From assembly GCF_002252525.1 (NCBI RefSeq), contig NZ_NNRM01000020.1, positions 1 through 64,000 on the forward strand: a DNA stretch of 64,000 nt. Reading direction: 5' to 3'. This document shows, piece after piece, positions 26,301 through 34,714 of the stretch. The stretch's first letter is position 1. Every line of letters begins with the position of its first letter. Both the position numbers and the translations under genes were made by a program. The stretch comes from Brucella pseudogrignonensis. GTDB taxonomy: Bacteria; Pseudomonadota; Alphaproteobacteria; Rhizobiales; Rhizobiaceae. The notes under the pieces are model-generated. The model searched no databases. It was not told where the DNA came from and saw only the letters and a list, made by a program, of their open reading frames with translations.

Positions 26301-27188
26301 TTAGCCGCGGAACAGCGACAGGATCGACTGGCTCGACGAGTTAGCGATCGAGAGAGCCTGAACGCCCAGCTGCTGCTGAACCTGCAGAGCCGACAGACGA
26401 GCCGATTCCTTGTTCATGTCGGCGTCAACGAGCGTACCAACGCCCTTTTCAACCGAGTCGCTGAGCTTGGAAATGAAGCTCTTCTGGGTGTCGATACGTG
26501 CCTTTGCAGCACCGAGCGAAGCTGCACCGGTGGTGAGCTTGTCCAGAGCGGTTTCAACCGATTCCAGAGCAGTCTTGATTGCAGCGTCGTCAAGCTTTGC
26601 AGTCGATGGATCGAAGAAAGCAGTGGCGACCAGATCACCAGCGATACCGCCGGTGCCTGCAGCGTCAGCAAAAACCTGTACGTCAGCAGCAGCAACGTCA
26701 ACGGTGTCGATCGTTACAGTGGTGCCGGTACGGTTGTACGATGCAACAACCTTAAGGTCCGAAGTTGCAGCTGCGTCGTTCACGAGCAGGTTCGAACCAG
26801 CGTAGTTCGCGTTGCTGGCAGATGACTTGATCTGCGACTGGATTGCTTTGAGTTCGGTCGCGACCTTCTTCTGGTCTTCCTGGCTGGCGCCCTGAGCGCT
26901 AACCAGAAGCGACTTCATCTTGTCAACCTGGTCCTTGATGTCGTTGATTGCAGTGTATGCAGTGTCAACCTTGCCGGCGCCGAGACCAAGAGCGTCCTGA
27001 ACAGCCGAGTTGGCCTTGTTGTCGGACTTCATCGAGGTTGCGATCGACCAGTAAGATGCATTGTCAGCAGCTTCACCGATGCGCAGACCGGTCGAAATAC
27101 GGTTCTGCGTGGTTTCCAGCGACTTGTTGGTCGAGGAAAGGGTCTGAAGAGCGGTAAGAGCTGAAGAGTTGGTAAGAATGCTAGACAT
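26301..27188 (-). CDS. fliC: Flagellin FliC
   Basis: This is the filament protein, 295 aa. The N-terminal D0/D1 region (NRISTGLRIGEAADNASYWSI) and the C-terminal helix (QLGVQALSIANSSSQSILSL) are conserved; the central domain is short (about residues 140-200), as in Brucella and rhizobia. It is the only flagellin gene in the window. AAGGGG precedes the ATG. It is flanked by its own terminator and a long leader, so it is transcribed alone. FlbT/FlaF presumably act on its leader. Confidence 0.97.
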   Translation of the reverse strand: MSSILTNSSALTALQTLSSTNKSLETTQNRISTGLRIGEAADNASYWSIATSMKSDNKANSAVQDALGLGAGKVDTAYTAINDIKDQVDKMKSLLVSAQGASQEDQKKVATELKAIQSQIKSSASNANYAGSNLLVNDAAATSDLKVVASYNRTGTTVTIDTVDVAAADVQVFADAAGTGGIAGDLVATAFFDPSTAKLDDAAIKTALESVETALDKLTTGAASLGAAKARIDTQKSFISKLSDSVEKGVGTLVDADMNKESARLSALQVQQQLGVQALSIANSSSQSILSLFRG

Positions 27189-27524
27189 TGAATTGCCCCT
27201 TGGGAAAACAAACTGAGGGACAGGCCGGATTGAATATTACCGGCATAGGAGAGCGGCATCATGCCTGTCACCACGAAACGCGTGGGACCTACTATGGATG
27301 CTAGCACTATAACCCAATTGTTAAGAATATATTAATATAATGCGATCGTTTTTAACGAACGGTATTTTCTGGGGTGATACCTAGTCAGAATGTGTAGAGC
27401 GGTTCCAGTTTACATTGAAACGTTGGAACCGCTCTAACCCCTTTTTTGCGCATTATCCCACGCAAAACCGCTTCGCACTTTTGCTGGAAATGCTTAGCAA
27501 GCAATTGATTTCGCACCACCCGAC
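27189..27524. other. 336-bp fliC upstream region
   Basis: The half next to fliC (27189-27394) is AT-rich and should hold the fliC promoter and a leader of unknown length. No tandem CTTGCG box is present, so fliC appears to be controlled differently from the early units. The other half is a mosaic repeat (27395-27494) next to the fliP stop. Confidence 0.6.
27395..27494. repeat. Mosaic repeat between fliC and fliP
   Basis: The hairpin TAGAGCGGTTCC...GGAACCGCTCTA (27395-27436) is followed by the TTTTTTGCGCATTATCCCAC module ending TTGCTGGAAATGCT. Close copies are at 43303-43400, and inverted copies at 14295 and 57486. Confidence 0.85.
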
Positions 27525-28262
27525 TTAGGAGAATGATCGTATCAGGCTTCCAACCAGAATATTCCAGCCATCGATCAGCACGAAGAACAGTATCTTGAAC
27601 GGCAGCGATATCACCGTCGGCGGCAACATCATCATACCCATCGACATGGTCAGTGTTGCGACCACGAGGTCGATCACCAGAAACGGCAGAACGATCAGGA
27701 AGCCGATTTCGAAACCACGACGCAATTCCGAGATCATGAAGGCCGGAACCAGCACGCGGAAATCAACAATGCCGTCTTCACCCGTGCGGAATGCCGGATC
27801 TGCTAGATCTTCAAACAGGCGCAAATCCTTGTCGCGCACTTCGCGCATCATAAATTCGCGAAACGGGTTCGAAATTTCACGAAATGCCACGTCCTGCGTG
27901 ATCTCGTTGCGCATCAGAGGCTGCACGCCATTGTTCCAGGCACGATCAAACACTGGTGCCATGACATAAAAGGTCATGAACAAAGCCAGCGAGATCATCA
28001 CCATGCTTGCAGGAGCCGTCTGAAGCCCAAGCCCCGAACGCAAAAGCGAGAACGCAATGGCAAAACGCGTGAAGCTTGTGACCATGATCAGCAAGCCGGG
28101 CGCCACCGACAGAACCGTCAGAAGGCCAAACAGCTGAACGATCTGTCCGCTGGCTGCACCACTTCCGGCTGGAAGAAGATTATCCAGCGACAAGGCTTGT
28201 GCATGGGCAGCAGAAATAAAGGCCAGCGTCAGCAAGCCACTCAGGGCGAAAATTTTCTTCAT
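27525..28262 (-). CDS. fliP: Flagellar export gate protein FliP
   Basis: This core gate subunit is 245 aa. A cleavable signal peptide covers residues 1-22, followed by four spans and the conserved stretches RFAIAFSLLRSGLGLQ and SLPFKILFFVLIDGW. No fliO is adjacent, as is common in rhizobia. It overlaps fliL (ATGA) and ends the flgB-to-fliP unit. Confidence 0.96.
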   Translation of the reverse strand: MKKIFALSGLLTLAFISAAHAQALSLDNLLPAGSGAASGQIVQLFGLLTVLSVAPGLLIMVTSFTRFAIAFSLLRSGLGLQTAPASMVMISLALFMTFYVMAPVFDRAWNNGVQPLMRNEITQDVAFREISNPFREFMMREVRDKDLRLFEDLADPAFRTGEDGIVDFRVLVPAFMISELRRGFEIGFLIVLPFLVIDLVVATLTMSMGMMMLPPTVISLPFKILFFVLIDGWNILVGSLIRSFS

Positions 28263-28750
28263 TCTACTACCAGCGTCGAAATGAAAACGCGGTCGACCGC
28301 GCCTTCCGAACGCATCCGCGCCCGCTCTTCAAGATCGGCACGCAAATAGGCCAAACCAGCGGCCCCCTGCAACTGCATGAGATTGACGCTCCGCAGGAAG
28401 CTCATGAAATCATCGCCCACACTTGCTGCAACTGCAGGCGGAATTTCACGACCCGGCTTCGCAACAAGCGCCGCCTCAAGTCGGACCCATGTGGTCTGCG
28501 GAATGCCAAGATTGGTCACAATCGGCTGCAGAGGGATGATTGTACCAATGGAACGCGATTCAAAATCACCCTGTTTCGGCTTGTCTTCCTTCGTCGTCGA
28601 TTTAACTGCGGCTTGCTGGTCAGCGGAGATAACGCCACCCAGATACCATCCGCCACCGCCAGCGATTGCGGTCAGAACTGCAACAGCGCCCAACAGACCC
28701 GCGATAGAGCCTTTTGCCTTGCCGTCCTTATCGATTGCCGTATCGCTCAT
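28259..28750 (-). CDS. fliL: Flagellar basal body-associated protein FliL
   Basis: This 163-aa protein has one span (about residues 18-38) and a periplasmic FliL domain ending RVFISTLVVE. FliL rings surround the stator and stabilise it. It lies between flgH and fliP, its usual position. Compare the FliL-like protein at 7173. Confidence 0.85.
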   Translation of the reverse strand: MSDTAIDKDGKAKGSIAGLLGAVAVLTAIAGGGGWYLGGVISADQQAAVKSTTKEDKPKQGDFESRSIGTIIPLQPIVTNLGIPQTTWVRLEAALVAKPGREIPPAVAASVGDDFMSFLRSVNLMQLQGAAGLAYLRADLEERARMRSEGAVDRVFISTLVVE

Positions 28751-28762
28751 ACCTGCTCAACT

Positions 28763-29491
28763 TCAGAACGGAGAAATCTGATCGAGAATCTGCTGGCCGT
28801 AAGGCGGCTGCTGAATTTCGCTCAGGCGACCGCGTCCACCGTAAGAAATACGCGCCTCGGCAATCTTGTCGTAGGAAATTGTGTTGTTGCCTGAAATATC
28901 GCGCGGACGCACAACACCGACAACGTTGAGCACGCGCAACTCGTTGTTAACGCGCACTTCCTGCGAACCACGAATAATCATGTTACCGTTCGGCAGAGTA
29001 TCGGTGACGATGGCGGCGACCTGCAGACGGATATCTTCGCTGCGCTCAATCGTGCCTTTGCCCTTGGAGGAGCTGTTGGATCGCGTATTGACCGACGCAT
29101 CCATGGTACCACCCGCTCCTGCACCCGAAAGGCTGCTCGTGTCGAACGAAGCGCCGCCGCCGTAAAGACCTTTCGACACACGCTCGCGATCCGTCTTGTT
29201 ATCCATGTTCGCCCGATCATTGATCGAGATGATAACCGTCAGCACATCGCCCGGCTCGGCGGCGCGTGGGTCTTTGAAGAAGTTCGTCGAACGCTGATCC
29301 CAAAGCGAATAGGATGCCTTGCTTGGGCGGACAGGATAGCCGCTATATTGCGGATTGTTCTGGACACCGAGATTGGCCGCCACCGGCGAAAGGTCCGGCG
29401 CACGGCCGATCTCTTCCGGCCGTGTGGCACAGCCTGCCAAAAGGACCAAGGTTGCTGCTGCAAAGAGCGCTTTGTTCATGCTTTTCGTCAT
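28763..29491 (-). CDS. flgH: L-ring lipoprotein FlgH
   Basis: This outer-membrane ring lipoprotein is 242 aa. The lipobox LAGC places the modified Cys at C21. The ring domain contains SLWDQRSTNFFKDPRAAEPGD and DRANMDNKTDRERVSKG. The C-terminal GVVRPRDISGNNTISYDKIAEARI is typical. It overlaps the motE gene by 4 bp. Confidence 0.96.
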   Translation of the reverse strand: MTKSMNKALFAAATLVLLAGCATRPEEIGRAPDLSPVAANLGVQNNPQYSGYPVRPSKASYSLWDQRSTNFFKDPRAAEPGDVLTVIISINDRANMDNKTDRERVSKGLYGGGASFDTSSLSGAGAGGTMDASVNTRSNSSSKGKGTIERSEDIRLQVAAIVTDTLPNGNMIIRGSQEVRVNNELRVLNVVGVVRPRDISGNNTISYDKIAEARISYGGRGRLSEIQQPPYGQQILDQISPF

Positions 29492-30111
29492 TGCACCGAA
29501 TTCCCGGTTTCCGCCTGCGCGCGCTGTTCCCTGGTGGGCGGCGGCGTTGCGGTCGTGCGCTGCGAGCCAACAATGACCCGTGCGAGCTTGGCTGCCTTTT
29601 CAGGCGGCATTTCATTGAGGATGATGCTCGAAACACGCGGATTGAGCTTGAGTATCAAAGCCGCTGCCGCTTCATCGCCGATCAGCGACATCTGCGCTGC
29701 AGCTGCATCAGGCTTCATCTTGGAGATGATATCGACAAGAGAATCCTGTGCCTTGTTCACGAACTCGTCGCGACGCTTCAGCCACATCTCATATTCTTTG
29801 CGCTTGGCTTCCAGCGCGCGCATACGCTCTTCAACGTCAGCCTTGAGATCGGCAAGCTGCTTGGCCTGCAGCGAATAGCGGGCATCAGCGGCCTGATCAT
29901 CTATATTGCCGCAGAATTTGCGGATTTCATCAAGGTTGCCTATTGGCGCAGAAGCCGCCAACTGCTGAGCAGCGGTTGATGGGGCGGGCGTTTCGGCCTG
30001 CTGCGGTGCCGGGACAGGTGGAAGCGGCTGCTGTGCGAAAGCCGGAAAACCTGCACCGAAAAGCACGGCAAGAACTGAACCAAAGCGAATGACGTTTCTA
30101 GCCATAATCAT
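29488..30111 (-). CDS. motE: MotE-like periplasmic protein
   Basis: This 207-aa protein has a signal or anchor segment (residues 5-25), a coiled region (95-135) and a MgtE-N-like helical domain (KMKPDAAAAQMSLIGDEAAA, then MPPEKAAKLARVI). In Sinorhizobium MotE is a periplasmic chaperone of MotC, and motC is present here at 21297. Two ATGs (30111 and 30105) are possible. It overlaps flgI and flgH. Confidence 0.8.
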   Translation of the reverse strand: MIMARNVIRFGSVLAVLFGAGFPAFAQQPLPPVPAPQQAETPAPSTAAQQLAASAPIGNLDEIRKFCGNIDDQAADARYSLQAKQLADLKADVEERMRALEAKRKEYEMWLKRRDEFVNKAQDSLVDIISKMKPDAAAAQMSLIGDEAAAALILKLNPRVSSIILNEMPPEKAAKLARVIVGSQRTTATPPPTREQRAQAETGNSVQ

Positions 30112-31337
30112 TGCACCACCAGTTCAGCATGAAGGGCACCGGACGTCTTGATAGCCTGCAGAATGGCAATGATGCCATTTGGCTTAACGCCGATCTGGTT
30201 CAGACCTTTGACAAGGTTCTCAAGATTGGCTCCCGTCAGGATACCGATCTTGGAGTCACCCTGATTGACCGCAATATCAGTATTCGGCTCGACCTCAGTT
30301 TCGCCGTAGCTGAATGGATCGGGCTGAACGACCATCGGTGTTTCGGTCACGCGCACGGTCAGGCTGCCATGGCTGATCGCCACTTTTGAAATGCGTACTT
30401 TCTCACCGATGACGACCGTGCCAGTGCGTTCGTCCACGACGACGCGTGCGACTTCATCCGTGGTGATTGGCAGACCTTCCAGCTCAGCCAGAAAGCGAGC
30501 GGCAGGTACGTTCTTCGGGCGCTGAAGCCGGATGGTCTTGGCATCGCGTGCAATCGCTACGCCGCGGCCATAACGGCGCTTGGCAAAAACGTTGATCGTA
30601 TCGGCGGCACGTACAGCAGTGGTGAAATCAGGATCGCGCAATTCGACGACCATTTCACTGTCCTTGCCGAAATTGCCCGCAACTTCGCGCTCAACCAGCG
30701 CACCGTTCGGAATACGGCCCGACGTCGGCACACCCTGCGTTATGCTTGCAGCATCGCCTTCAGCCGAAAAACCGGAGACGATCATGTTACCCTGCGCGAC
30801 CGCATAAACCTGATTATCTGCACCCATCAACGGTGTCATCACCAGCGTACCGCCTTGCAACGATGTTGCATCGCCCAGCGAAGACACGGTCACGTCAATA
30901 CGGGAGCCGGTGCCGGCAAAGGCAGGCAAATTGGCGGTTACGATAACTGCTGCGGTGTTCTTGGAACGGGTCGAATTGCGCGGTGCGCTAATACCCAGAT
31001 TGTCCAACATGGCGCGCATGGATTGTTCGGTGAAAGGTGAATTGCGCAGACTGTCGCCGCTGCCTTTCAGGCCGATAACAAGACCATAACCCACGAGCTG
31101 ATTTTCACGCACGCCCTGAATGGTCGCAATGTCTTTCAGGCGCGCAACAGCGCTGCCTCTGCCCAGTTCGGCATAAGTCATTTTCGACGGATCGCCACCT
31201 GAACCAAGCCAGTCTGCGTCGGCTTCCACGGCCGAGCCAAACTCGCGCGCGTTCTTGGAAGATTCATCCGCAAAGCCAGCAACAGGCTGCAGTGCAATAG
31301 CCAGAAGGGCAATCAGGGCTGCGCGTGCTTTTCTCAC
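30108..31337 (-). CDS. flgI: P-ring protein FlgI
   Basis: This periplasmic P-ring protein is 409 aa. A signal peptide covers residues 1-23, followed by RLKDIATIQGVRENQLVGYGLVIGL and the long conserved body ending KTSGALHAELVVQ. It starts with GTG 31337, overlapping the flgA stop (GTGA). It is expected to be matured by FlgA from the next gene. Confidence 0.96.
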   Translation of the reverse strand: MRKARAALIALLAIALQPVAGFADESSKNAREFGSAVEADADWLGSGGDPSKMTYAELGRGSAVARLKDIATIQGVRENQLVGYGLVIGLKGSGDSLRNSPFTEQSMRAMLDNLGISAPRNSTRSKNTAAVIVTANLPAFAGTGSRIDVTVSSLGDATSLQGGTLVMTPLMGADNQVYAVAQGNMIVSGFSAEGDAASITQGVPTSGRIPNGALVEREVAGNFGKDSEMVVELRDPDFTTAVRAADTINVFAKRRYGRGVAIARDAKTIRLQRPKNVPAARFLAELEGLPITTDEVARVVVDERTGTVVIGEKVRISKVAISHGSLTVRVTETPMVVQPDPFSYGETEVEPNTDIAVNQGDSKIGILTGANLENLVKGLNQIGVKPNGIIAILQAIKTSGALHAELVVQ

Positions 31338-31831
31338 TGCATCCCCACCTGAATACGGCCATCGGCAAGCACTGTGCCTGATACGATGATCCCACTGTCG
31401 ATATTGCGGATCTTGATAAAGTCGCCAGCAGCACCCGATTCAAGCGGTGTGCCCATAGCGGTGATGACAAGCGTACCAGACGTGAATACCAGCGGAGCTG
31501 GAACACCACGCTTGACCAGCGATGGCTCCCCAAGGGCAGATACGAGGATCGGCTTGCCGGGAAGCAGCGTTTTGCGGGCAACCTTGCCTGTCGCCTGATC
31601 CTGCGACAGCACATACTGGCTTGCAGCCGGTGCGCTGATGAAGAACTGCTTCTCCAGAAGTGCGGTATCGCTCACGATCTGACCGGGATAGACGGTTGCC
31701 GAAGGCACGACAAAAGCGATGCGGTCGGCAGCGCTTACGCCTGTGGTCGCAGACCCCATTACTGCGGACAGCAGAAGGCCGGCAGTGACTGCCAGCCTTG
31801 TTTTCCGGGAAATTGCCTTCGCATAACTCAT
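31334..31831 (-). CDS. flgA: P-ring assembly chaperone FlgA
   Basis: This 165-aa periplasmic chaperone has a signal peptide (residues 1-34) and a SAF-like domain (VPSATVYPGQIVSDTALLEK; GKPILVSALGEPSLVKRG). ATG 31831 (MSYAKAISRK) or ATG 31837 is likely. The longer frame to 31912 runs through a mosaic repeat and is rejected. It follows flgG, with the repeat between them. Confidence 0.88.
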   Translation of the reverse strand: MSYAKAISRKTRLAVTAGLLLSAVMGSATTGVSAADRIAFVVPSATVYPGQIVSDTALLEKQFFISAPAASQYVLSQDQATGKVARKTLLPGKPILVSALGEPSLVKRGVPAPLVFTSGTLVITAMGTPLESGAAGDFIKIRNIDSGIIVSGTVLADGRIQVGMQ

Positions 31832-31844
31832 CGCCATCACCGTT

Positions 31845-31925
31845 GAAGCACATCCCGAAAAGTGGGAACCGGTTTTCGAACCAAGATGTGCGTAGAAACA
31901 AAAAGAGAGCATTTCTAATGCTTTA
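31845..31925. repeat. Mosaic repeat between flgA and flgG
   Basis: It contains AGCACATCCCGAAAAGTGGG and CGGTTTTCGAACCAAGATGTGCGTAGAAAC as separate parts of the inverse of the 62873-62929 module, then AGAGCATTTCTAATGCTTTA. Its last bases include the TAA stop of flgG and it reaches to within 14 bp of the flgA start. Confidence 0.75.
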
Positions 31926-32711
31926 GCGCAGATTCTTCGATACAGTCGCGGCCATTTCGTCAGCTGCCTGAATGACCTTGGAGTTCATTTCATAGGCACG
32001 CTGTGCCGTAATCAGATCAGTGATTTCCTTCACCGGATCGACGTTCGATGCTTCGAGATAACCCTGCTTGATCGCGCCATAGCCCGGATCACCCGGGACG
32101 CCGACCAATGGGCCGCCAGAAGCTTCCGTTTCGCGGTAGAGATTGCCGCCCAGTGGCTCCAGACCCGCTTCATTGGTGAAGTTGGCAAGTGTCAGCTGAC
32201 CGAGATCGACCTGGTTGACCTGATCCTGCAGCTTGGCAAAAACCTGACCGGTCTCTGTAACCGTGACCTCAATGGCGTCAGGTGGAATGGTGATCGCAGG
32301 TTCGACCGGATTACCATCGAGCGTTACCAGCTGGCCGTCGGCATTCTTGTTGAATGCGCCAGCGCGCGTGTAAAGCGTTTCGCCCGTTGGGCTCTGGATC
32401 TGGAACCAGCCGCGACCCGTCAGCGCCACGTCATAGGGATTGCCGGTTTGATTGAAGCTGCCCTGAATATGCAGATTGCGCACAGCCGCTGTCTGAACAC
32501 CAAGCCCGACCAGCGCGCCTTCGGGAACGATTGCCTGATTGGCCTGATTTGGCACACCAGCGGTCCGTTCCGATTGATAGAGAAGATCGGAAAACTCGGC
32601 GCGGGCACGCTTGAAGCCTGTCGTATTGATATTGGCGATGTTGTTGGCAATCACTTCCAGATTGAGCTGCTGGGCGTTCATACCGGTTGCGGCAATCGTC
32701 AGGGCTTTCAT
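31923..32711 (-). CDS. flgG: Distal rod protein FlgG
   Basis: This distal rod protein is 262 aa, the standard length. The N-terminus has [20 protein letters not shown] and the C-terminus has [18 protein letters not shown]. It lies between fliE and flgA. The stop codon coincides with the end of a mosaic repeat. Confidence 0.97.
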   Translation of the reverse strand: MKALTIAATGMNAQQLNLEVIANNIANINTTGFKRARAEFSDLLYQSERTAGVPNQANQAIVPEGALVGLGVQTAAVRNLHIQGSFNQTGNPYDVALTGRGWFQIQSPTGETLYTRAGAFNKNADGQLVTLDGNPVEPAITIPPDAIEVTVTETGQVFAKLQDQVNQVDLGQLTLANFTNEAGLEPLGGNLYRETEASGGPLVGVPGDPGYGAIKQGYLEASNVDPVKEITDLITAQRAYEMNSKVIQAADEMAATVSKNLR

Positions 32712-32737
32712 AGCGGGTCCTTATTCAGTGAGAGCAC

Positions 32738-33073
32738 TCAGACCGGCATACGGCTGATTTCGAGATAGGCCTGCACGATCTTGTCGCGGATCGCGATTGC
32801 CGTCTGAAGCGACTGCTCGGCCTCCATGACGGAACTGACCACATCACGCAGCGGCGCATCGCCTTTGATGCCCTGGATCGAGTTGGCTTCCGCTGCCTGC
32901 AGCTTCTGACCAACGGAATCCGTCATCTGCGACAGCACTTCCCCGAAGGACGCGCCGGGCGTCGTTGGAATAGCCTGCGGAGCCGAGGTCGAGCCGACGC
33001 TCTTTTCAGCAACCGTTTCAGAAAGACGCGACAGGGCGTTGCGCGCCGAAACACTCATGATTGAGTCGTACAT
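32738..33073 (-). CDS. fliE: Hook-basal body adaptor FliE
   Basis: This rod-to-MS-ring adaptor is 111 aa, with the conserved C-terminal helix ([20 protein letters not shown]). The start overlaps the flgC stop as TAATG, so it is translationally coupled. The order flgB-flgC-fliE is the usual rod cassette. Confidence 0.94.
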   Translation of the reverse strand: MYDSIMSVSARNALSRLSETVAEKSVGSTSAPQAIPTTPGASFGEVLSQMTDSVGQKLQAAEANSIQGIKGDAPLRDVVSSVMEAEQSLQTAIAIRDKIVQAYLEISRMPV

Positions 33074-33492
33074 TATGTGCTCCTCAGGAGATCGATGGTC
33101 ATTGAAATCAGCTCGCGGGCCTGTTTGACGACCTGCAAATTGGCTTCGTAAGAACGGTTGGCTTCACGCATGTCCGCCATTTCGACGACCATGTTGACGT
33201 TTGGATATTTCACATAGCCACGCGCATCCGCTGCCGGATGGCTTGGGTCATATTGTTCGATAAAGGCCGAGGTATCCTTGCCGACTTCAGCAACTCGGAC
33301 TTCGGCAGCGCCCGTGCCCTGCTCGACTTCCGTGCGGAAGGATACAGTCTTGCGGCGGTAAGGATCGGCATCGGCAGTCTTGGCAGTCGCCTGCGCATTG
33401 GCGAGGTTTTCAGAAACGATGCGCAAACGGGTCGACTGCGCCGAAAGCCCCGACGCTGCAATCTTGAGGGTATTTTGCAAGGCATCCGACAT
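33073..33492 (-). CDS. flgC: Proximal rod protein FlgC
   Basis: This rod protein is 139 aa, with [20 protein letters not shown] at the N-terminus and [20 protein letters not shown] at the C-terminus. It lies 3 bp from flgB and overlaps fliE by one base. Confidence 0.96.
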   Translation of the reverse strand: MSDALQNTLKIAASGLSAQSTRLRIVSENLANAQATAKTADADPYRRKTVSFRTEVEQGTGAAEVRVAEVGKDTSAFIEQYDPSHPAADARGYVKYPNVNMVVEMADMREANRSYEANLQVVKQARELISMTIDLLRST

Positions 33493-33495
33493 GGC

Positions 33496-33876
33496 TTACC
33501 CTTTCGCCACAGACAGCATCATGCGGTGAAAAGCTTTGACGATGCTGGTGTTGAGCGAATATTCACGCGAAATCTCGCCCGCCTTCATCATTTCCCGCTC
33601 GACATCGACCGTATTGCCCGAATGGGTCTGCTCGGTGATATCCTCCGGGCGCAGCCGGGCGCCTGCGATGCCATTCGCCTCGACTTCCAGATGCTGCGGA
33701 CTTGTTGCAGCCATGGTGAGCTGGGTCTTGTCCAGCACATCAGCGAAGGGCTGAACGTCGCGCGCCCGGAAATCTGGCGTATTCGCATTGGCGACATTGC
33801 CCGCAACCGTGGCCTGTCGTACCGACAACCACTGCGCCTGCCTTGCAGCCAGATCGAAAAGATGAATGGAGCTCAT
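33496..33876 (-). CDS. flgB: Proximal rod protein FlgB
   Basis: This rod protein is 126 aa, with RQATVAGNVANANTPDFRAR near the N-terminus. It is the first gene of the long flgB-flgC-fliE-flgG-flgA-flgI-motE-flgH-fliL-fliP unit. A well-formed candidate FtcR box is 43-64 bp upstream, followed on the gene strand by an AT-rich segment. Confidence 0.95.
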   Translation of the reverse strand: MSSIHLFDLAARQAQWLSVRQATVAGNVANANTPDFRARDVQPFADVLDKTQLTMAATSPQHLEVEANGIAGARLRPEDITEQTHSGNTVDVEREMMKAGEISREYSLNTSIVKAFHRMMLSVAKG

Positions 33877-33918
33877 TGAGTATCCCGCCTTTATAGTTCG
33901 TTAACTTAAAGGTCGGAA

Positions 33919-33940
33919 CTTGCGTCAAGCTTGCGTGGAG
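33919..33940. promoter_or_regulatory. Candidate FtcR box before flgB
   Basis: This is the best tandem copy of the set: CTTGCGTCAAG directly followed by CTTGCGTGGAG, period 11. It is 43-64 bp before the flgB start and in the same orientation relative to the gene as the other sites. Confidence 0.65.
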
Positions 33941-34064
33941 CAAGGTTTAGCAAAGGCAGAGCATTCCGACATGCGGATAACGCTCATAAAATATATTTAA
34001 ATCAGATACTTATATTAGCAGTGGTTTTAATTCTGAAAAATGAACCAAACTGTTTGCAAGCCGG

Positions 34065-34086
34065 ACTGACGCAAGCTTCATAAAGG
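34065..34086. promoter_or_regulatory. Isolated CTTGCG-type box in opposite orientation
   Basis: The plus-strand reading is ACTGACGCAAG then CTTCATAAAGG, so the motif faces the other way from the flgB site and lies 189 bp from the flgB start. It may be an auxiliary site or a chance match in the 223-bp gap before the 34100 gene end. Confidence 0.3.
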
Positions 34087-34099
34087 CCAGCTCATGGCC

Positions 34100-34714
34100 T
34101 CATCTGCGCATTTCAATCACATCGCCGGATGATGTCGTGAGCTTCCACGTACCGGCCTGATTGCCGCGACCGATAGAAACCAGATGGCTGCCGTCGGGCA
34201 GGAGCGACCCCTTTTCGACGAACCAATAGCCCGACGTATCTTCGATCATCGCCATACCGCCGACCACTTCGCGCAATGCGAATACCGGTTTTGGCAATGC
34301 CTGCCCCTCGCCGCCTTCACCACCATTACCCGCGCCTGTTCCCGGCAAGCCTTTGCCGTTCGACATGACCGAACCAGTCGTGGTGGTGTCGATATCCTCA
34401 CTCGGGGCGACCTGATCATTCGGGCGGAAAGACGGAAAATGACGCACGGTCTTCTGCTCGGAGCGGTCAAGCGGATCAACAATCTTGCTGTCGGCCTTCT
34501 TATCCGGGCTCAGATCGACACGTTGCAAATAGGTAACGAAGGGAAGCATCGCACAGCCAACAGCAAGTGTGATTGCTGCAATCTTGAGATAGCGATCAAC
34601 CTGACTTTGCGGCTTTTTGGTTTCGCTCACAGTCGCGGCTTCCACCTCTGCTGCCAGATCAGCGAGAATGGCCTCTTCCATGGTTTTGCGCGAACCCGTC
34701 TTCATGTTCTTCAT
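34100..34714 (-). CDS. Membrane-anchored protein of unknown function downstream of fliI
   Basis: This 204-aa protein has a cytosolic N-terminus, one span (about residues 44-62), a Gly-rich disordered linker (110-138) and a compact C-terminal domain (ALREVVGGMAMIEDTSGYWF to GDVIEMRR). It starts inside the fliI stop (ATGA), so it is co-translated with the export ATPase. I do not recognise the family. The topology would fit a factor that tethers something to the basal body from the periplasm. Confidence 0.7.
   Translation of the reverse strand: MKNMKTGSRKTMEEAILADLAAEVEAATVSETKKPQSQVDRYLKIAAITLAVGCAMLPFVTYLQRVDLSPDKKADSKIVDPLDRSEQKTVRHFPSFRPNDQVAPSEDIDTTTTGSVMSNGKGLPGTGAGNGGEGGEGQALPKPVFALREVVGGMAMIEDTSGYWFVEKGSLLPDGSHLVSIGRGNQAGTWKLTTSSGDVIEMRR

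Noticed and set aside
27189-27394. Sigma-54 or FtcR-type promoter for fliC
   Set aside because: No GG-N10-GC element or tandem CTTGCG box could be found; the promoter class remains open.
34065-34086. Eighth FtcR-type box as a promoter of flgB
   Set aside because: Its orientation is opposite to the other seven and it is 189 bp from flgB; it is listed only as a weak site.
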